From assembly GCA_034687125.1 (NCBI GenBank), contig JAQGBZ010000067.1, forward strand, positions 62,001-126,000: DNA of 64,000 nt, given 5' to 3'. A model generated the notes under the pieces. The model searched no databases and was not told where the DNA came from. It saw nothing but the letters and a program-made list of their open reading frames with translations. Source of the DNA: Neelides folsomi. Taxonomy: Eukaryota > Arthropoda > Collembola > Neelipleona > Neelidae. Position numbers and translations under genes: made by a program. This document shows, piece by piece, positions 37,420-50,637 of the stretch; the stretch's first letter is position 1, and every line of letters starts with the position of its first letter.

Positions 37420-40400
37420 TTATTGGATGGAGCAAGAAGAAGTTTCCGCCTGTTCTTCAATATTTGTCGCTCCATTCAATGGATCAGGTGGAGTTTCACT
37501 CGGCGTCTCAACTTCTTCTCCATCTTCTGTTGAAGGAGGCAAAAAAGGCTCATCATCCGACTCCAAAATGGATGAAATTGATCCAATTGAAGCGACTGAA
37601 GCTCGCGGACTTAACTTCCGACCAAAGGAAGCAGGTGGAGGGCCAGCGGGGCGGGCGAGGGCGAGGACCGCTGGTTTCGACCCCAAATTCGGTTCCGTCT
37701 TTCGCCTATTCAACTCGGCTGGATGGGTCGAATCGTTGAGAGAGGCGTTCATAGAAGCGGACAAGAATTTGTTCAGCAAGCTACTCACTTGCACACTTAC
37801 AGCTCCGATGAACTTCTCGTACCCAAGACTAAATGAAAATTATCTTTAATAGAAATTCAACTTAAATGTCACACTGAAAAGATGGACAATTTAAAATTTT
37901 ACATAATAGGTCGAAAGAGCTCAAGGAAAGTTTTAATTTAAAATTAAATTAAACTAAACTTGCCCAAAGTTAAAAATTGGTAGTGAAACATTATTTTACC
38001 ATTGGGTATTTGACCATATCGAAAGAGCCAAAAGTCCATCACGAAGATTCCTCAAAACTTCTGGCGTTGCATCTCTTGAGGCATTGACGGTTCTTACAAC
38101 ACCAAGTGCATCTCTCAATGCAATTGAAATGATAAGTGACCAATCCAATCCGCCTATAAAAACCGTTCAATTAAATATTTTTATTTTAATAAATAATTGA
38201 ATCGAACTATAATTCAAAGTATACATAATTATTATAATTAAATACATAAGTTTATATAATAATGAATTCATATAACGTATAAGAAAATTAAGCTAAAAGA
38301 ATTAAAAATTAAAATACTTACCAGCTTCCCACATAATCTGTTGGAGAAATCTTAGCTCAATTCCAGTTTTCGATGAATTCATAATTGACATTTTCTGAAT
38401 CTCTGGAACTAACTTATCACCGAAACTCGTTGAAATCTCAGATGATGGAAATGGACTTGCACCATCACACATATGACTTTCCTCACTAAAATAATAAAAT
38501 AGACATTTAAATGTAAGTAGTTTATCATATTATTTACAAGAATCAATCAAAATAAAACCAAAATCTATCTGTAAAAACATTTCAAATACCTCAAAACAGA
38601 AAGAGAATCATCGAGATTATTTGGAGATGGAAAAAGTCGAGCTTCAATGGGAACGTTCCCTGGAGTGGAATTGTAACCCGAGTCTCCTCCACCATTAGGT
38701 CCATTTTTCCCACTCCGCACTTCAATCAGAAGTGGCTTCAAGGGAGAAGTCGCTTCAGAAAGTGGCAAAGCTACAGATTCACTTGAAGGAGTTCTCGAAT
38801 GTCCAACAGCAGGTCGAAAGTCCGGCCAGGGCCATGCAAATTCCTCATGAATCATTTTAAGTCCAGAGACAAAGTCAGTAACAAAAGTTGATCTTCGTAT
38901 TTTTTCTTTTCTTAACCAAGTGACGAGATGGAAATCTAAATGAGCTGCAAGTCGCCCAAGATCTCTCAATCGCCCTTCTCCCAATATTTTCCTCGCATGG
39001 GACTCCACAATTGCATCAACATAAACAACCGATGGTTCTTGTTGTATTTCTTTGCTCTCAACTGAGCTAAGCTGTGTATGTCCAGAATTCGCCCCTGGTG
39101 AGTTTCCTGCCCCAGAGGAGGAATTTGGAGATGGATGTCCTTGGATTGATCCACGGGACTGTGACTCGGAATTTGAACGGCCCAACTCTTTATGTTCTGG
39201 CAGCCTCGGGACCACTCCAGTTGATGAAGAACGAACTCGAGGAACTTGCATGGTTCCAAGAACCATTGAAATATCGTATTCAGATGGACTCACTGGAGGA
39301 CTTGCCATGTTAAACTTCATTACAGATGATCGTGGAGGATCTACGTCGCTCGGATCTTTGATAAAAGATTAAATTATTAATCGATAAAATATATAATTTA
39401 GTTTACAAAGAACTAAATAAATTAAATATTTACCAATAGCTTTGAGGAATCTTGACAAATCATTTACAAGGTCCCATTTTCTCGCTTCAAGAGCTCTGTC
39501 CATCAGTTGAATTGCGAATTTCCGACTCACAGTTGGAGATTCTAAATTTTGTATTACAAGGAGGTAGGTGGCTGCAATGTCAAGTTGTCCACGAGCAAGG
39601 CACTCATCGAACAAAGCTCGTGGACGACCGGCTGCTGAAAATAGATGAGGCCAAAGAGCAAGCTCTGTTTTTCGAGCACATTGGCCCACAGCTCGCAAAT
39701 AAACCGGAAACTCTCGAACGAATTCAAGAACGGACGGAAGAAGCGCGTCAGGGATCGGATCTTTGCTGGTCGCTTCCTCTTCAAGAACCTTTTACAAATA
39801 AAGAATTAATTTACAATCTCCAATCCACTGTTCCGCTAATTCACAAGGGTTAAATATTCACAAGTAAAAATATAATAATTACCTCATGAAGGAGAAGTTC
39901 GAGAGAGTGAGGGAAATATGGAAGCTTTGAACAACTCCTTGCAATTTCCCAAGCGTAGTAACCTAAATTTCTACGAATTAACTGCCGAAGAATTTGATGT
40001 AAATATACTTGACTCTAAAATTTTAAATATAAATTAGTCTCATTTTAAAATATTTTCTCATTTTAAAATACATTTGTAATAAGATTAAAACTTACGGTTC
40101 GTTGTAGGATGCAGAATGGGAAGAGAGCGTAGGGAATTGAATCGGGACTCGGAGCACCAACGGTATATGAAAGACTATCATTTTCAGCTCCTAAAATTAT
40201 TGCTTTCTCGAACAGAATAGCTAAAAAATAGAAATTTTTGTTGATGTTAAATCTATTGAATAATAATTTAAAATTGAATATTATAATTTTAAAAATTACT
40301 CAATGGGTAAATAGAAACTGGAAATCCGAGCATAATCCTATTCGAGATAAAGGTGTGAATGCTCGAATGGGATTTCTCTCTCAATGGGAGCCAAACTCTC

Positions 40401-43109
40401 ATTTCCTGTCCACAGTAAAGCCAGAGAGCTTCACTCAAATAAGGATTATGTGAAGATGCACTGCCTCTTGGGAGCCAAACCATCTCAACACATGAAGCAA
40501 GTACAGTTGGCGTTATATATTGCGGCTAAAAATTTAAATCCAATATCATTAAACCTTTCTTAAAATTACGAAAATAAGATAAAAAATTGAATTTTAGTAT
40601 TAAAATCTTACAGCATTTCCTTGTGTATTCTCCTGAACCAGGAACTCATGATGAAGGATCATAAGTCGTCCAGAAACATTAAGAACAACTGAATGTTCTT
40701 GTGGTGCAGGAGCAGGAGAAAATGAGGTTTTAAGGGTTGTAAGGTAAACAGAAATGACACAAGCAGGATGGACGCAAAGAGCCCCGATATCAATTGTTTG
40801 GAGACATTCGCAAGGTTCGATTCCTCCAGCTCCCCAAACATCTTTCAAATCTCTCCTTAACTGAAATATGGCAAGGGTCGAATCTGCAGCAAAGACGAGG
40901 AGTTTATCCCTATCAAGAGACAGGAGGAGAATTTGGCTTGGTAGTCTTTTCACAAGAGCATTCTTCCGATCTAATTTCGCATCTCTTGGGTAAAATCGAA
41001 TTTCATCTCGATCGGCACCAATATCGTATACAGCTACAACGAGAAATCCTTCCCACCACATCATTCCACCAACGACCACAAAGTCACGCTCTTGAGCTTC
41101 GTTTCCAAACAAGTGCCATTTTCGTTCAACAATTGAGTAATGAGCTAAACCAAATCTTCCCGATACTCCAATATGAAGTCCTTCACTGTCCATTGCAGTG
41201 TACTAAAAATTAAACAATTAATGTTACATTTAACATACAATAATATGCGAACTTAAATAAAACCCAACTAAAAGTATGTGATTCAAATGTATTGACTTAC
41301 CCTAATTGGCCAATTAGGAGCGAGGTATGTATTCGGAATGGGCACAACGACCCAATTTTTGTTATTTCCAAGTGGAGCTGCAGAATGATGCCCTTTCCTT
41401 GAATCCTTTTGGGGACCACCAAAACCTTCACCGGAGAAATTAATAAGCAAACGATCTTCTCCTTGAAGGTACAAATGTTCAACTTGGCTCATGCTGGGAT
41501 TCACTGTAAGCGAACTCTTGACAAAAGAGACAGAAGCGAAAAGTCCGCCTCCTCCACCACTCATCTCACTCGTATTTCCTTCAACGGCCATCCATAATTG
41601 ATATCCCTCTGCAGCCCAGTCGAAGGATTTAAATGTGTTTTGGGCGAATGGTGAAACATCACCAGTCCACGACCATGAAGATGTCAAAAGAGAACCAAAG
41701 ACACTCCACAGTGCAAATCCTCCCTTGTCCCAAGATACAGCCATCGCACAACCGTCTTAAATGAGGAAAGAGAAAGCTATAAGAAAACTTGAATATCATT
41801 TATAATTTTATTTTAAAATTATTATTTACCAGGCGTCCAAGCCATGGTTTTAACAGCTCCAGGTGATCCAGGAAAATCTTTGGATGAGAGCCGGAGAGTG
41901 AAAAGTAGCTGAAGTGCTCCGGATGTATCATCAACGCAAAAAACGGATACTTGAGAACTCGCTCGTCCAAAGGAGAGCAAACGGTATTTGTGATTGACAG
42001 CAGAACACATCGCATCTTCGACACCTGGAGCCCAAATTCCTTGAATGCTGTTTGGATCATAAGCTTTTGTCGAAGCGTTGAGGAATGCGGCTCTTCCGTC
42101 GCTCAAAACAAGCGAAAACCCCCCAACCAAAGGAGAATAATGAAAGTCAATCGGGTAAACTTGCTCCTAAAATTAATTTAAAGTTAATTAACAATCGAGG
42201 TATAATTTACATTTAACATTATATATTAACATTATATTTAAATCTGGTACGATGTAATGTAATTGCATACGAGAATAGGAATTGCTCTTGATGCATGTTG
42301 ATCGAGTGAGAATGGAATTCGGCGGAGATCAATAGCAAAATCGGAGTTAACTGACCCATCCCATCGGTATCGCAAAATATGATTCTCATCAGTAGAGACC
42401 ATGAGCTCGTCACGAAAAAGAGCAGCGCAACCAACGACCCGACCTCGGACAGCAATTTCTTGAACCTATTTTAATTATAAATTTTTTAATTTGGACTACT
42501 TTAACTAGGGTATTTAATGATTTACTTACGAGTTGAAGAGTTATTGCTGGAATCGGCTCTTTAAGAAACAACTCATCACTTTCTCGTTTCAGTTTTTTGT
42601 TATCTGAATCCACTTGCTCATACAATGTCTGGTTTCCAGTGCCCAAACAATAAAAGAGCAAATATCCACCTCCAGTCTATATATATATTTAAAATTAAAT
42701 CAATTAAATGTTTTAAACATCATCAATATGTTTAGTAATAAACTTACAACAATGACAATTGATGTTGAATCTGGTTTCCAAATCAAAGTGACATTTCTCC
42801 CAAGTTTCTCTATTGAGTTGGTAGACCTTTGGTGAGAGACAACAGGAAGGCATGGCTAATGGTAAAATGAATTATTTATGAATTTTATATAATCAAAAAT
42901 ATGATATTATATAACCCTAATCAAAATTGAATAATGAATAAATATTAAGAGGATTGTTAGCAAACCTTTGATGTCCAAATTGATAAGGTTGAGTGAGTAA
43001 GGACGGCAAAAATTATTTTGTCCCTATTGGCCACAACTTGGGAGACAGGAGAACCCGGACCACCCTCAGGAATTCGGAGAATCTTTGGCCATCCAAAAGT
43101 GAAATACAT
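37420..43109 (-). CDS. RIC1: RIC1, Rab6 GEF complex subunit
   Basis: Homologue of RIC1, which with RGP1 forms the guanine-nucleotide exchange factor for Rab6 at the Golgi and supports retrograde trafficking and procollagen secretion. It starts MYFTFGWPK, matching family MYFLSGWPK, and runs through an N-terminal beta-propeller ([85 protein letters not shown]), then helical blocks ([80 protein letters not shown]). Many short exons. The tail after [10 protein letters not shown] is a Ser/Pro/Glu-rich low-complexity region, as in other animals. A Ser-rich insert ([20 protein letters not shown]) lies before the last helical blocks. Stop at 37420-37422. No disruption noted. Confidence 0.93.
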
Positions 43110-43784
43110 ATCGACGTCCGATCAATTTCACCTCGAATAGTATGGGGGAAGTTTTTTAATTAATAATTAAAGGTTGAAGTCGTCAGTCATCTCTTGACAT
43201 ACTGCGATCTTAAACGACAGGAATTTTAAGGTATAAAAACTAGAATGTGTATCACATTGCTGGATTAGTATTAAAGTTTATAAAGCTTCGTTCATTTTAA
43301 TTGACGAACTACCATATTTAAATGTTTTCCTGAACTTGAGTAAAAAGTGTCCTAATTTTCACTTGACTTCATTTTAATGTCTTTACAGTTAAACAAATCC
43401 ACGAGGAAAGGCATATTATATAACCGATTTACCATGTTTCTCAAAGCACCCCTTCTGCCTTGCACGATCAATTGATTATCCCATGAAGGATTGGATATAA
43501 TGCGATTTAATGCATATTGCGTAAAGAAAACAAGTCCTTTATAACTAATGATGAGATATTACGGATTATGAATGAATTCAAAACTTAAATGTAATTTATA
43601 TTCTTCAATTTATTAGATTGATTTCAATGATTGGAATTGAGAAATAAAACCAATTATGGTAACATTTGAAAGCACTTTTCTCTAATATAATAAAATACTA
43701 CATAATTAATGAAATAAACTATAATTAATTGTAAATAGCAAACAATACATTTTCCCTCACTCCTCCCCTCTACTAATGTTAGTT
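43110..43784. other. RIC1 upstream region
   Basis: About 670 bp upstream of RIC1, AT-rich. It should contain the RIC1 promoter; no TATA box or other motif is convincing. Confidence 0.4.
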
Positions 43785-44164
43785 ATAGTCAATTCCCAAA
43801 ATCGGTGCAGGTGAGTTTGAAAAATCCGCATATAATTTCCAGAGATACGAATTACAATTTAATTATGACAATTAATTGTAGTATTGCATATGCAATATTT
43901 AAACCAATTCATTACTCATCTACAAAATACATACATAACTATTTCAATAACTTTTCATTGCATTTGAATTTTATTGATGTTTTAATGCAAGAATAAAATA
44001 ATGAAATTGAGGCCAAAATATAAAATAAACATTAAACATTTTCAAAAACAATATAAATTAGCATTACTACAATTAATAGTAACAGTGAAATTGTAATTCG
44101 TATCTCTGGAAATTATATGCGGGTTTTTCAAACTCACCTGCACCGATTTTGGGAATGAACTATA
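43785..44164. mobile_element. MITE-like element A, ~80 bp inverted repeats
   Basis: Left arm 43785-43859 and right arm ~44085-44164 are near-perfect inverted copies (AATTCCCAAAATCGGTGCAG and GTGAGTTTGAAAAATCCGCA are visible on the left). Ends read TATAGT on both sides and are compatible with a TA target duplication. The interior is some 220 bp of AT-rich noncoding sequence without an ORF for a transposase. Non-autonomous and close to intact, so the insertion may be fairly young. Confidence 0.8.
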
Positions 44165-44176
44165 GTAAAATTCACA

Positions 44177-44759
44177 CATACTGGCAAGTTTATAAATTCC
44201 TGGCACACCGCGCCAACTATTTTAAAATAGGAGCAGAATTTTGTACGTTTGATTTACATTAAACGTTTTAAAAATTCTTGGAGTTATTTAGAAATTCAAT
44301 ATTCCAAAATACTGTTTCTTTTTAAATGTTATGGCGCGGTGTGCCAGGAATTTGTAAACTGACCAGGAAGCTTATGATCAAAAACGTGATAATTAAAATG
44401 TGTGTCAAAATTGTAACGTTATAAGTTATCACGCTAATTATCTCGTGACAACGCTGTTTTAAGAAAATTATCACGTATCACAAAATCTTGTGATAAATAT
44501 TTTTAAAAGAACTTTGGCACAATTATCCTTTAAATTTCCTAATCTAAAAAACTGATAATCCCCTTCATGAGCGTTTATTTCCATAGAATTTGACACAAGT
44601 AATTTGAGTGACAAATTTATAACGTCTAAAGAGCGTTTCAAATTTTATCACGCAAAATTTATCACACAAAAAATTGCAACGCCAAAATGTGCATAAAAAT
44701 TACGAGCGTTTTAATTACCATGCGAAATATCACGTTTTTGACCATAAGCCTCCAGTATG
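44177..44759. mobile_element. MITE-like element C, interrupted by element B
   Basis: Outer ends CATACTGG (44177) and CCAGTATG (44752) are palindromic partners. Inside them the inverted arms GCTTATG(A/G)TCAAAAACGTGATA (44370 region) and its complement (44722-44750) match closely. The inner part holds many short (A)TCAC/GTGAT repeats. Element B occupies 44185-44366, between the left end and the rest of the left arm, so element C is older. No coding capacity. Confidence 0.65.
44185..44366. mobile_element. MITE-like element B, nested in element C
   Basis: About 180 bp with inverted ends of some 32 bp: the left reads AAATTCCTGGCACACCGCGC and the right reads its complement at 44333-44353. The interior is AT-rich and non-coding. 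It sits just inside CATACTGG, so the flanking CTGG/CAGG may be part of a target duplication; exact borders are uncertain. Confidence 0.65.
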
Positions 44760-44936
44760 TTACTTTTTAGCACAATTGTATAAGAATTTTAATAGTACAA
44801 TATATGACTTTGACTTAAAAATATAAATATTAGTATTATTTTTGACCCTTCTTACTTGAAATGCAAGATTCATATTTGCACTAATACAACTATTAAAGTC
44901 CACAATAAGGTTTATGCACAGAGTGGGCAGAAAGAT

Positions 44937-46249
44937 TCACTTGAATACTTGCTTGTGAAGTTGAATCGTTTGTTCTCTGAGGTCTTCTAATTTAGATTGA
45001 ATTAAATCGGTGATGATCTTCCTTTTCATCATCGGAGTCTCGTCTTTCACCTTATCCACTGTACTTACTAAGTCTATTGGGTTACCCACATTAAAAGTCA
45101 CTCTTTTTCCCATTCGAGGGATGTAAGGCTTATGATTTGGTAAAACATCGGCCATTCCTGCAATCAAAAATCGGAAATATTAAATATTTATACTTTTATA
45201 ATTTAATTTCATTAAATATTACTGGATAGCACATTATTATTTATTATTCTTCCAAGGTTCAAATTAATAATTAATATTCACCCATGTGCCAAAAAGGAAT
45301 GACGATAGGGAGTGTTTTCACTTCATCAATAATTCTCCCCACGCCCCATTTGAGCCTATACATTTTCTCTCTCTCCATGTTGATCTTTCCCTAATTAAAA
45401 TAAATATTTTGAGAGATAAAGATATTGCATGGATAAAAATGCAAATAAAAGCAAAATGCAAATCGTGAGAACCTCAGGGAAGAGATGCACCCAATCTCCT
45501 TCATTGAGCCGATCAATTGCAAAGTCAATAGCCTTTTGGTAAACCCCAGACCCGCGGACAACAGGAACACCTTTTCCTGCAGCGAAGAATGTCGAATGCC
45601 ACTTTTTTGTGAAACAAATATCATGAGCAGCAAGCGTCCATCTCATTCTATCACGATCCCAAAGCTCAGAGTGTTTAAGCACCATTCCTATAATTCAATA
45701 TACATATTACAGATATTGTAAATTTTGATATTCATAAACTTAAAAAGAAAATGAAGTTTAGTATATTTTATAAGTAATATTATGTTTTACCAAATAAAAA
45801 AGGATCATCAATACAGCTTTCATGGTTTGAAACTGTAATGAGTGGAATTCCTTTCCGTCTTTCATAAGCAACTTTTGTCAATTTTTCTAAATTGTGTATT
45901 TGAGGCTTATTCAATAAATCTAGAAAATAAATTAATATCATTTTGAATATAAATATTTTAAAGCATTTAGATTTTAAAAGTAATATTTACATATACTAAT
46001 ATCTTACTCAGAATGACTTTCCCACATTGGCCAACAAGAAATATGGTAATTTTGGATTTGAGATGCCGTAATCGGCTTATTCCATAAGGCTCCGGAAATG
46101 GCCAATCGTGATTTGACACAGGATAAGTCAGAGACGAACGATTACGAATAAAAGCTGTAGATATCAGATTTCTATAAAAAAAGAATCAAATAATGAATTA
46201 TCATTAAAACACGTATAATATTATTTATTATTAACCTATTTTCATTCAT
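44937..46249 (-). CDS. TAFAZZIN: tafazzin (cardiolipin transacylase)
   Basis: Homologue of tafazzin, the mitochondrial phospholipid-lysophospholipid transacylase that remodels cardiolipin. Order: an N-terminal region ([20 protein letters not shown]), the HX4D acyltransferase motif within [16 protein letters not shown], then [64 protein letters not shown] and [20 protein letters not shown]. About 265-270 residues, a normal length. The catalytic His and Asp are present. The gene has about six short exons. The start at 46249 (MNEN joined to RNLISTAF) is inferred: a short ATG-bearing exon with a GTTAAT donor whose phase fits the next exon; an alternative 5' exon is possible. Stop at 44937. Confidence 0.93.
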
Positions 46250-46581
46250 ACATCAATGATTCATTCAAACAGTTAGAACTCCATTTCCAAAGATGAAATT
46301 AATGTCTAATTATTACTTCTGAAATATTACCTTATTTGATGTTATCTTCCACTTATCTTATAGTTTAACAATAAATACTATGATGTCTAATTACAAATGT
46401 AAAAAATAACCAAGTATTAACATGTGATTAAAATGCAAGATTATAAATAGGTATTTAAAAAGCAAACAATTTATTAAAGATATTAATATTTTTCTTCATC
46501 AATTTCTTAATGAAAATGTTGAACAACTGCAAAGTACAAATTCAAATGAAATTTCAAAATTCAATTCCAACAATAGATAAA
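46250..46581. other. spacer between tafazzin and TELO2
   Basis: 330 bp of AT-rich sequence between the tafazzin start and TELO2 stop; both are on the minus strand. Nothing else seen. Confidence 0.5.
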
Positions 46582-49500
46582 CTAAAACTTGATATCTAGA
46601 AATGAAGCAGCGGTTGAAGCGTCGATGACATAAGCCAATAAATGGCAGCATAATTTCCTGACATCCTCAGCTGGATCGCTTTCAGCCTTTTCTTTAATAA
46701 GTCGCAGAAGAGAACCAGGAAACAATTCAAGAATCACTTCCTTTCCTTCACTTGTAGTCACAATGGCAGCCAACAAAGCAAACGCTGCTTGGCGCACTTT
46801 CCATTCAGCATGAGTTGCAAACATGTCGATAAGTTCGCCAACTACATAAAAAATATATAATAAGATCACGTCATGATTCACCGAAAAGGAAATAGAAAAA
46901 TCTAGAGATTTAATATAATAATTAATGTTAAATAATTATTAAAGAAATTACTTTGAACGGCTATATTTCTTAAATGAGGTGAGAGAGGTGAAGCTCCAAT
47001 CAGCAAAAAACCCAAAGTCTGCAATACTTGAAGAATGCAAACATCCTCGACAGTAGCTCCAAATCGAATGAGCCGATTGGCAAGTGGAGACCAAACGACG
47101 GGCAACAATTTAATTGAATATTCGTCTTCCACCATCACCTTTGTTTTCTTTTGGGTTGTGAAAAAATGACGAGTTTTGGCGGCAACCCTTCTGTCGATTA
47201 TTTCTCTCCATGTGAGTTCTTTCAGTTCCTCTTTTCCTTCCTCTTCTTTTTCAATCCCCTGAAGAATCTTCTCAGGATTGCGAAAGTTAAACACACATTT
47301 GGAACAAAGACGAACTGAACATTTCTGCTTGTAATAATTACTAAATTCTGGGGTTAGTGCAAGAGTTCGCTCATCAACTTTTGGTTCCTTCTTCGAAGGA
47401 GATGAGAAGCACGCAAAACATTTTTGTTTTGAAATTAATCCTCCAACTTCTCTGTAAAGATTTCCTACGAATGTTCGATGACCAACCGTGTAACGATCTA
47501 AAAAATTAAAGAATAATATAATTTCAAACAAATAGTTCAGCATTCATTATTTTACTTATCACAACCATACTCAATTTATTTTATCATAACGTATTCTTAC
47601 CTTTATCGAATACAACTTTTCCAAAAGTATTGAAGACTTCAAATGAATAAAGACGAGATATTTCATAAAGGGCTGACATGGTCGCTAGTAAAGGAAATTC
47701 GCCTTTCTCGAAATCAAGTATAAGGCTAAATAAATCATAATTTAAAAAATGATGTATTTAATAAATATAAAGGTAAGGCATATTTAATTTTAATTGTTTC
47801 ATGAACATCTATTTTACCTTGTCAAGGCTATTCCCATATTTGAATCCATTTTCAGTCCTTTTGATAGCAAAAGGGGAATTTTCGATAGACCAATAAGCCT
47901 TAAATTATATGCATCGTCTTCTTTCTTCCCAATATTCTCAATAAAAATCTCATGAATGTCAGTGAAAAACACAGGGGCTTCTTTTGCTTTCGTCTTCCCA
48001 ATGTCATTAGATTGATCATATGGCTCAAACTCCTGATTTCCCAATTCCTCTTCTTCCGTATCGTCATCACTGTCGTAAACGGTGACGGAACCTCCACTGA
48101 TCAAAGCAACTTCTTGGGACTCATTTTCAAGTTGACTTTCATAAAAACTTACGATTTTCTTAAAAAGAGGAGACTGCGATGGAAATGTCAAAGCTTCAAC
48201 TTCTCCCTTTGGAAATGCAAGAGAGGCAGCAATTTGTGCAAGGGCGCATCCAGCTCCTCGTTTCTCTCCATCGAGACTTTCAAGACAAGTAGAAACTTCT
48301 TGGAAGATTGATATGAAAAGGGATTTTGCTGAAGAAGAAGCCAAAGAGTTGAGTTCTTTTAAAAGAGCTGTGAGGGCTAAGGAGGTTGAAGTGAGAATTG
48401 CGGGATCGACATGAGAACTTTTACATAAACTTCCCCAGTTCTTAGCCAAACCAGAGAGAATTTCTTTGTTTAAAGTTTCATCATCAGTGACAACATAAGA
48501 AGCCCAATTGGTCCAAAAGCCTAGTCTGCATGTAAATGTCTTGACTGGGATTCCAATGGTAAGAACATGTTTCCAAGAATCATTACTCAAAAAATCGGCT
48601 TTGGGGCTCAACAACTTTGAAGCAGCACTGTTAATTAAATAATCAAAAATAATTTAATGTCAACTTTAATTTTTAAGTAGGTTAAAAAACTTGTACAAAT
48701 TACGTATGTAATTTAAAATTGTATATCTACAGATAGGAAAAAACTCACAGACCTTTCATTTTGAATTCCAACGAGGAGGGCAGTTTTGGTAAATTTGGAT
48801 GCCGTTTGTGATGAAAAACGGAGAAGGATTTTATTCAGAAGTCTCCTCGCAATGAAATCTTTTCCAAAATGAACATGAAGAGCAGTGATGAAATTCGTAA
48901 ATGGATTTTTTAATCTTGGGGAAACCTCCGAATGGAAATATTCTCCATCAGAGTGGAATCGGAGATAAATTCTGTCGAGGAAGGTAGCAAATGGAGCGAC
49001 GATCACTTCCTGTCCCTCTAATTGAGAATCAGTTCTGATACCATAGACAAGGGCGAGAAGAGCCAGAACAATTTGACTTAAAAGGAATTGGAGAAATTCT
49101 CGAGTGTTGAGATGAAATGTGTCCAAGATGAGGAAGAGGCTTCGAAAGAAATTTGTCCTCTTTTCCCATATAATCCAAATATATTTATATCAATCTAAAT
49201 CGGATCTAAACATCACTACGTAATTGAATTGATAATCATATTTATATTTAAGATAATATTATCTAACCTAGCCCGAATATTTATAAGCTGTTTTTCTACC
49301 ACATGCATTCATTAATTATCAGTCATACAATATTCACACCATAATTGGAATTTTGTAAAAATGTTAGAAATATAATAAAAGTAATTACCTCTGAATTGTT
49401 ATCGTGGGTAGCATGATTCTTAAAGAGCGTAATGAAAATGAGGGCTTGGGCGAGACAATCAGAGTTCATCCAAATCTCAATGAGTTTTCTTGCAGTTTCG

Positions 49501-49844
49501 CCAAATTTGATATCATGAGTTGCAGCTTTCAGTTCGAGGATGACATCAAGTGATTGAACGGGAAAGGAAGCAAGAGGAAGAGGATCGAATATGAACCCTG
49601 ACACGCTCTGCGATTCAAAGTTTGAGCTTGGGAGTTCGATCAGTGCTTCAAGGAGCTTTTGGCGATAATCTAATTTATGAAGCGTTTCTCGTCTTAAATG
49701 TCCTTTCGCTGCTTCCCAAACCTATGAATTAAGCATTGATTTGATCACATAATATTAACCTCATTTAAAATAATCTCAACCTTAAACATAAAAGGTTTAA
49801 AAGCATACCTTGCGACCACTTTCTTCGCTAAGTTCTACCTCCAT
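46582..49844 (-). CDS. TELO2: TELO2/TEL2 homologue (TTT complex)
   Basis: Homologue of TELO2 (TEL2), the alpha-solenoid scaffold that with TTI1 and TTI2 matures PIKK kinases (mTOR, ATM, ATR, DNA-PK) via Hsp90. Marker blocks: the acidic hinge (DSDDDTEEEE) followed by EFEPYDQSND, matching family LVPYDMSGD; TWREIIDRRVAAKTRHF, matching WRxVVxxRIxxKT; and the helical end EWKVRQAAFALLAA, DPAEDVRKLCCHLLAYVID. The N-terminal half (from MEVELSEESGRK at 49844) is poorly conserved, as is usual. The chain is about 900-950 residues, near the family range. Odd: just after YREVGGLIS is a CFAC and CSKC pair with about 40 residues between them, looking like a zinc-binding insert not known to me from this family. 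The start ATG is second in a pair; the first upstream ATG hits a stop. Confidence 0.85.
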
Positions 49845-50104
49845 TGTCCATTCTAAATAAAAATAAAAAAGCATTTCATAAAAATAATGAAAATGATTAC
49901 ATTGATTACCAAAAAACATTATATTTACATAAAATTACATTAATTATTTCTTACATTTATTAAATAGACAGTAGCACGGGTATTTTTATTCCAAAAAATA
50001 ACCGGATAGGTCGTTTTGTGTTGGTTTTGCGTATTCAACTAAACAAATAGTAAAAGGTCAATTCCTTGAAATTCCTTTTTCTAACAATCGGTAATCAGTT
50101 TTAA

Positions 50105-50308
50105 ATGGCCGAATTTATAAATAAGATAGGATATCGAATTTCGGAAACTGCCGAGTCGACGACGACGTCGAGTTTTGTGAACAAGAACAAGAGGAGCACA
50201 AAAAGGAAAAAAGAAAATTTAAAGGCAAAGTTTAACTCCGCGCTAGACTTTAGGAATGAAGCAACATTGGAATATTCAGCTTTTAGAATGCAAATAATAA
50301 TATTTTGA
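50105..50308 (+). CDS. short lysine-rich ORF, doubtful
   Basis: 67-residue ORF opening MAEFINKIGYRISETAEST, then KRSTKRKKENLKAKFN, ending RMQIIIF. Lies 260 bp from the divergent TELO2 start, so it could be transcribed from a shared bidirectional promoter. The charged composition is protein-like, but no family is recognised and no donor precedes the stop for splicing to the downstream exon. A spurious ORF remains possible. Confidence 0.3.
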   Translation: MAEFINKIGYRISETAESTTTSSFVNKNKRSTKRKKENLKAKFNSALDFRNEATLEYSAFRMQIIIF

Positions 50309-50637
50309 CTGGCACAATAAGAACGGTCGAAATTTCTTACAATTTAATTAAATGTAACGTACTTACAATTAAACATACCTTATTAAGTTTTAAATGAGAT
50401 ATGACATTATTTATTTATTTCAGGGTGAAGAATGTAAGAATGGAAATTAAAGTAATATACAGATTACCGCAAACATTCTACGATGTTCAACTTGCTATAA
50501 TGTATCACACTATACCTATAATGATTTTATAAAATAAACGGATGCAAAATAAAATATAAAATCGTTTCCAAATTCTAAGAAAAATTTAAAAGTTATGATC
50601 ATAGACCACTTTATTATATTGCCCTTTACCTATAAAG

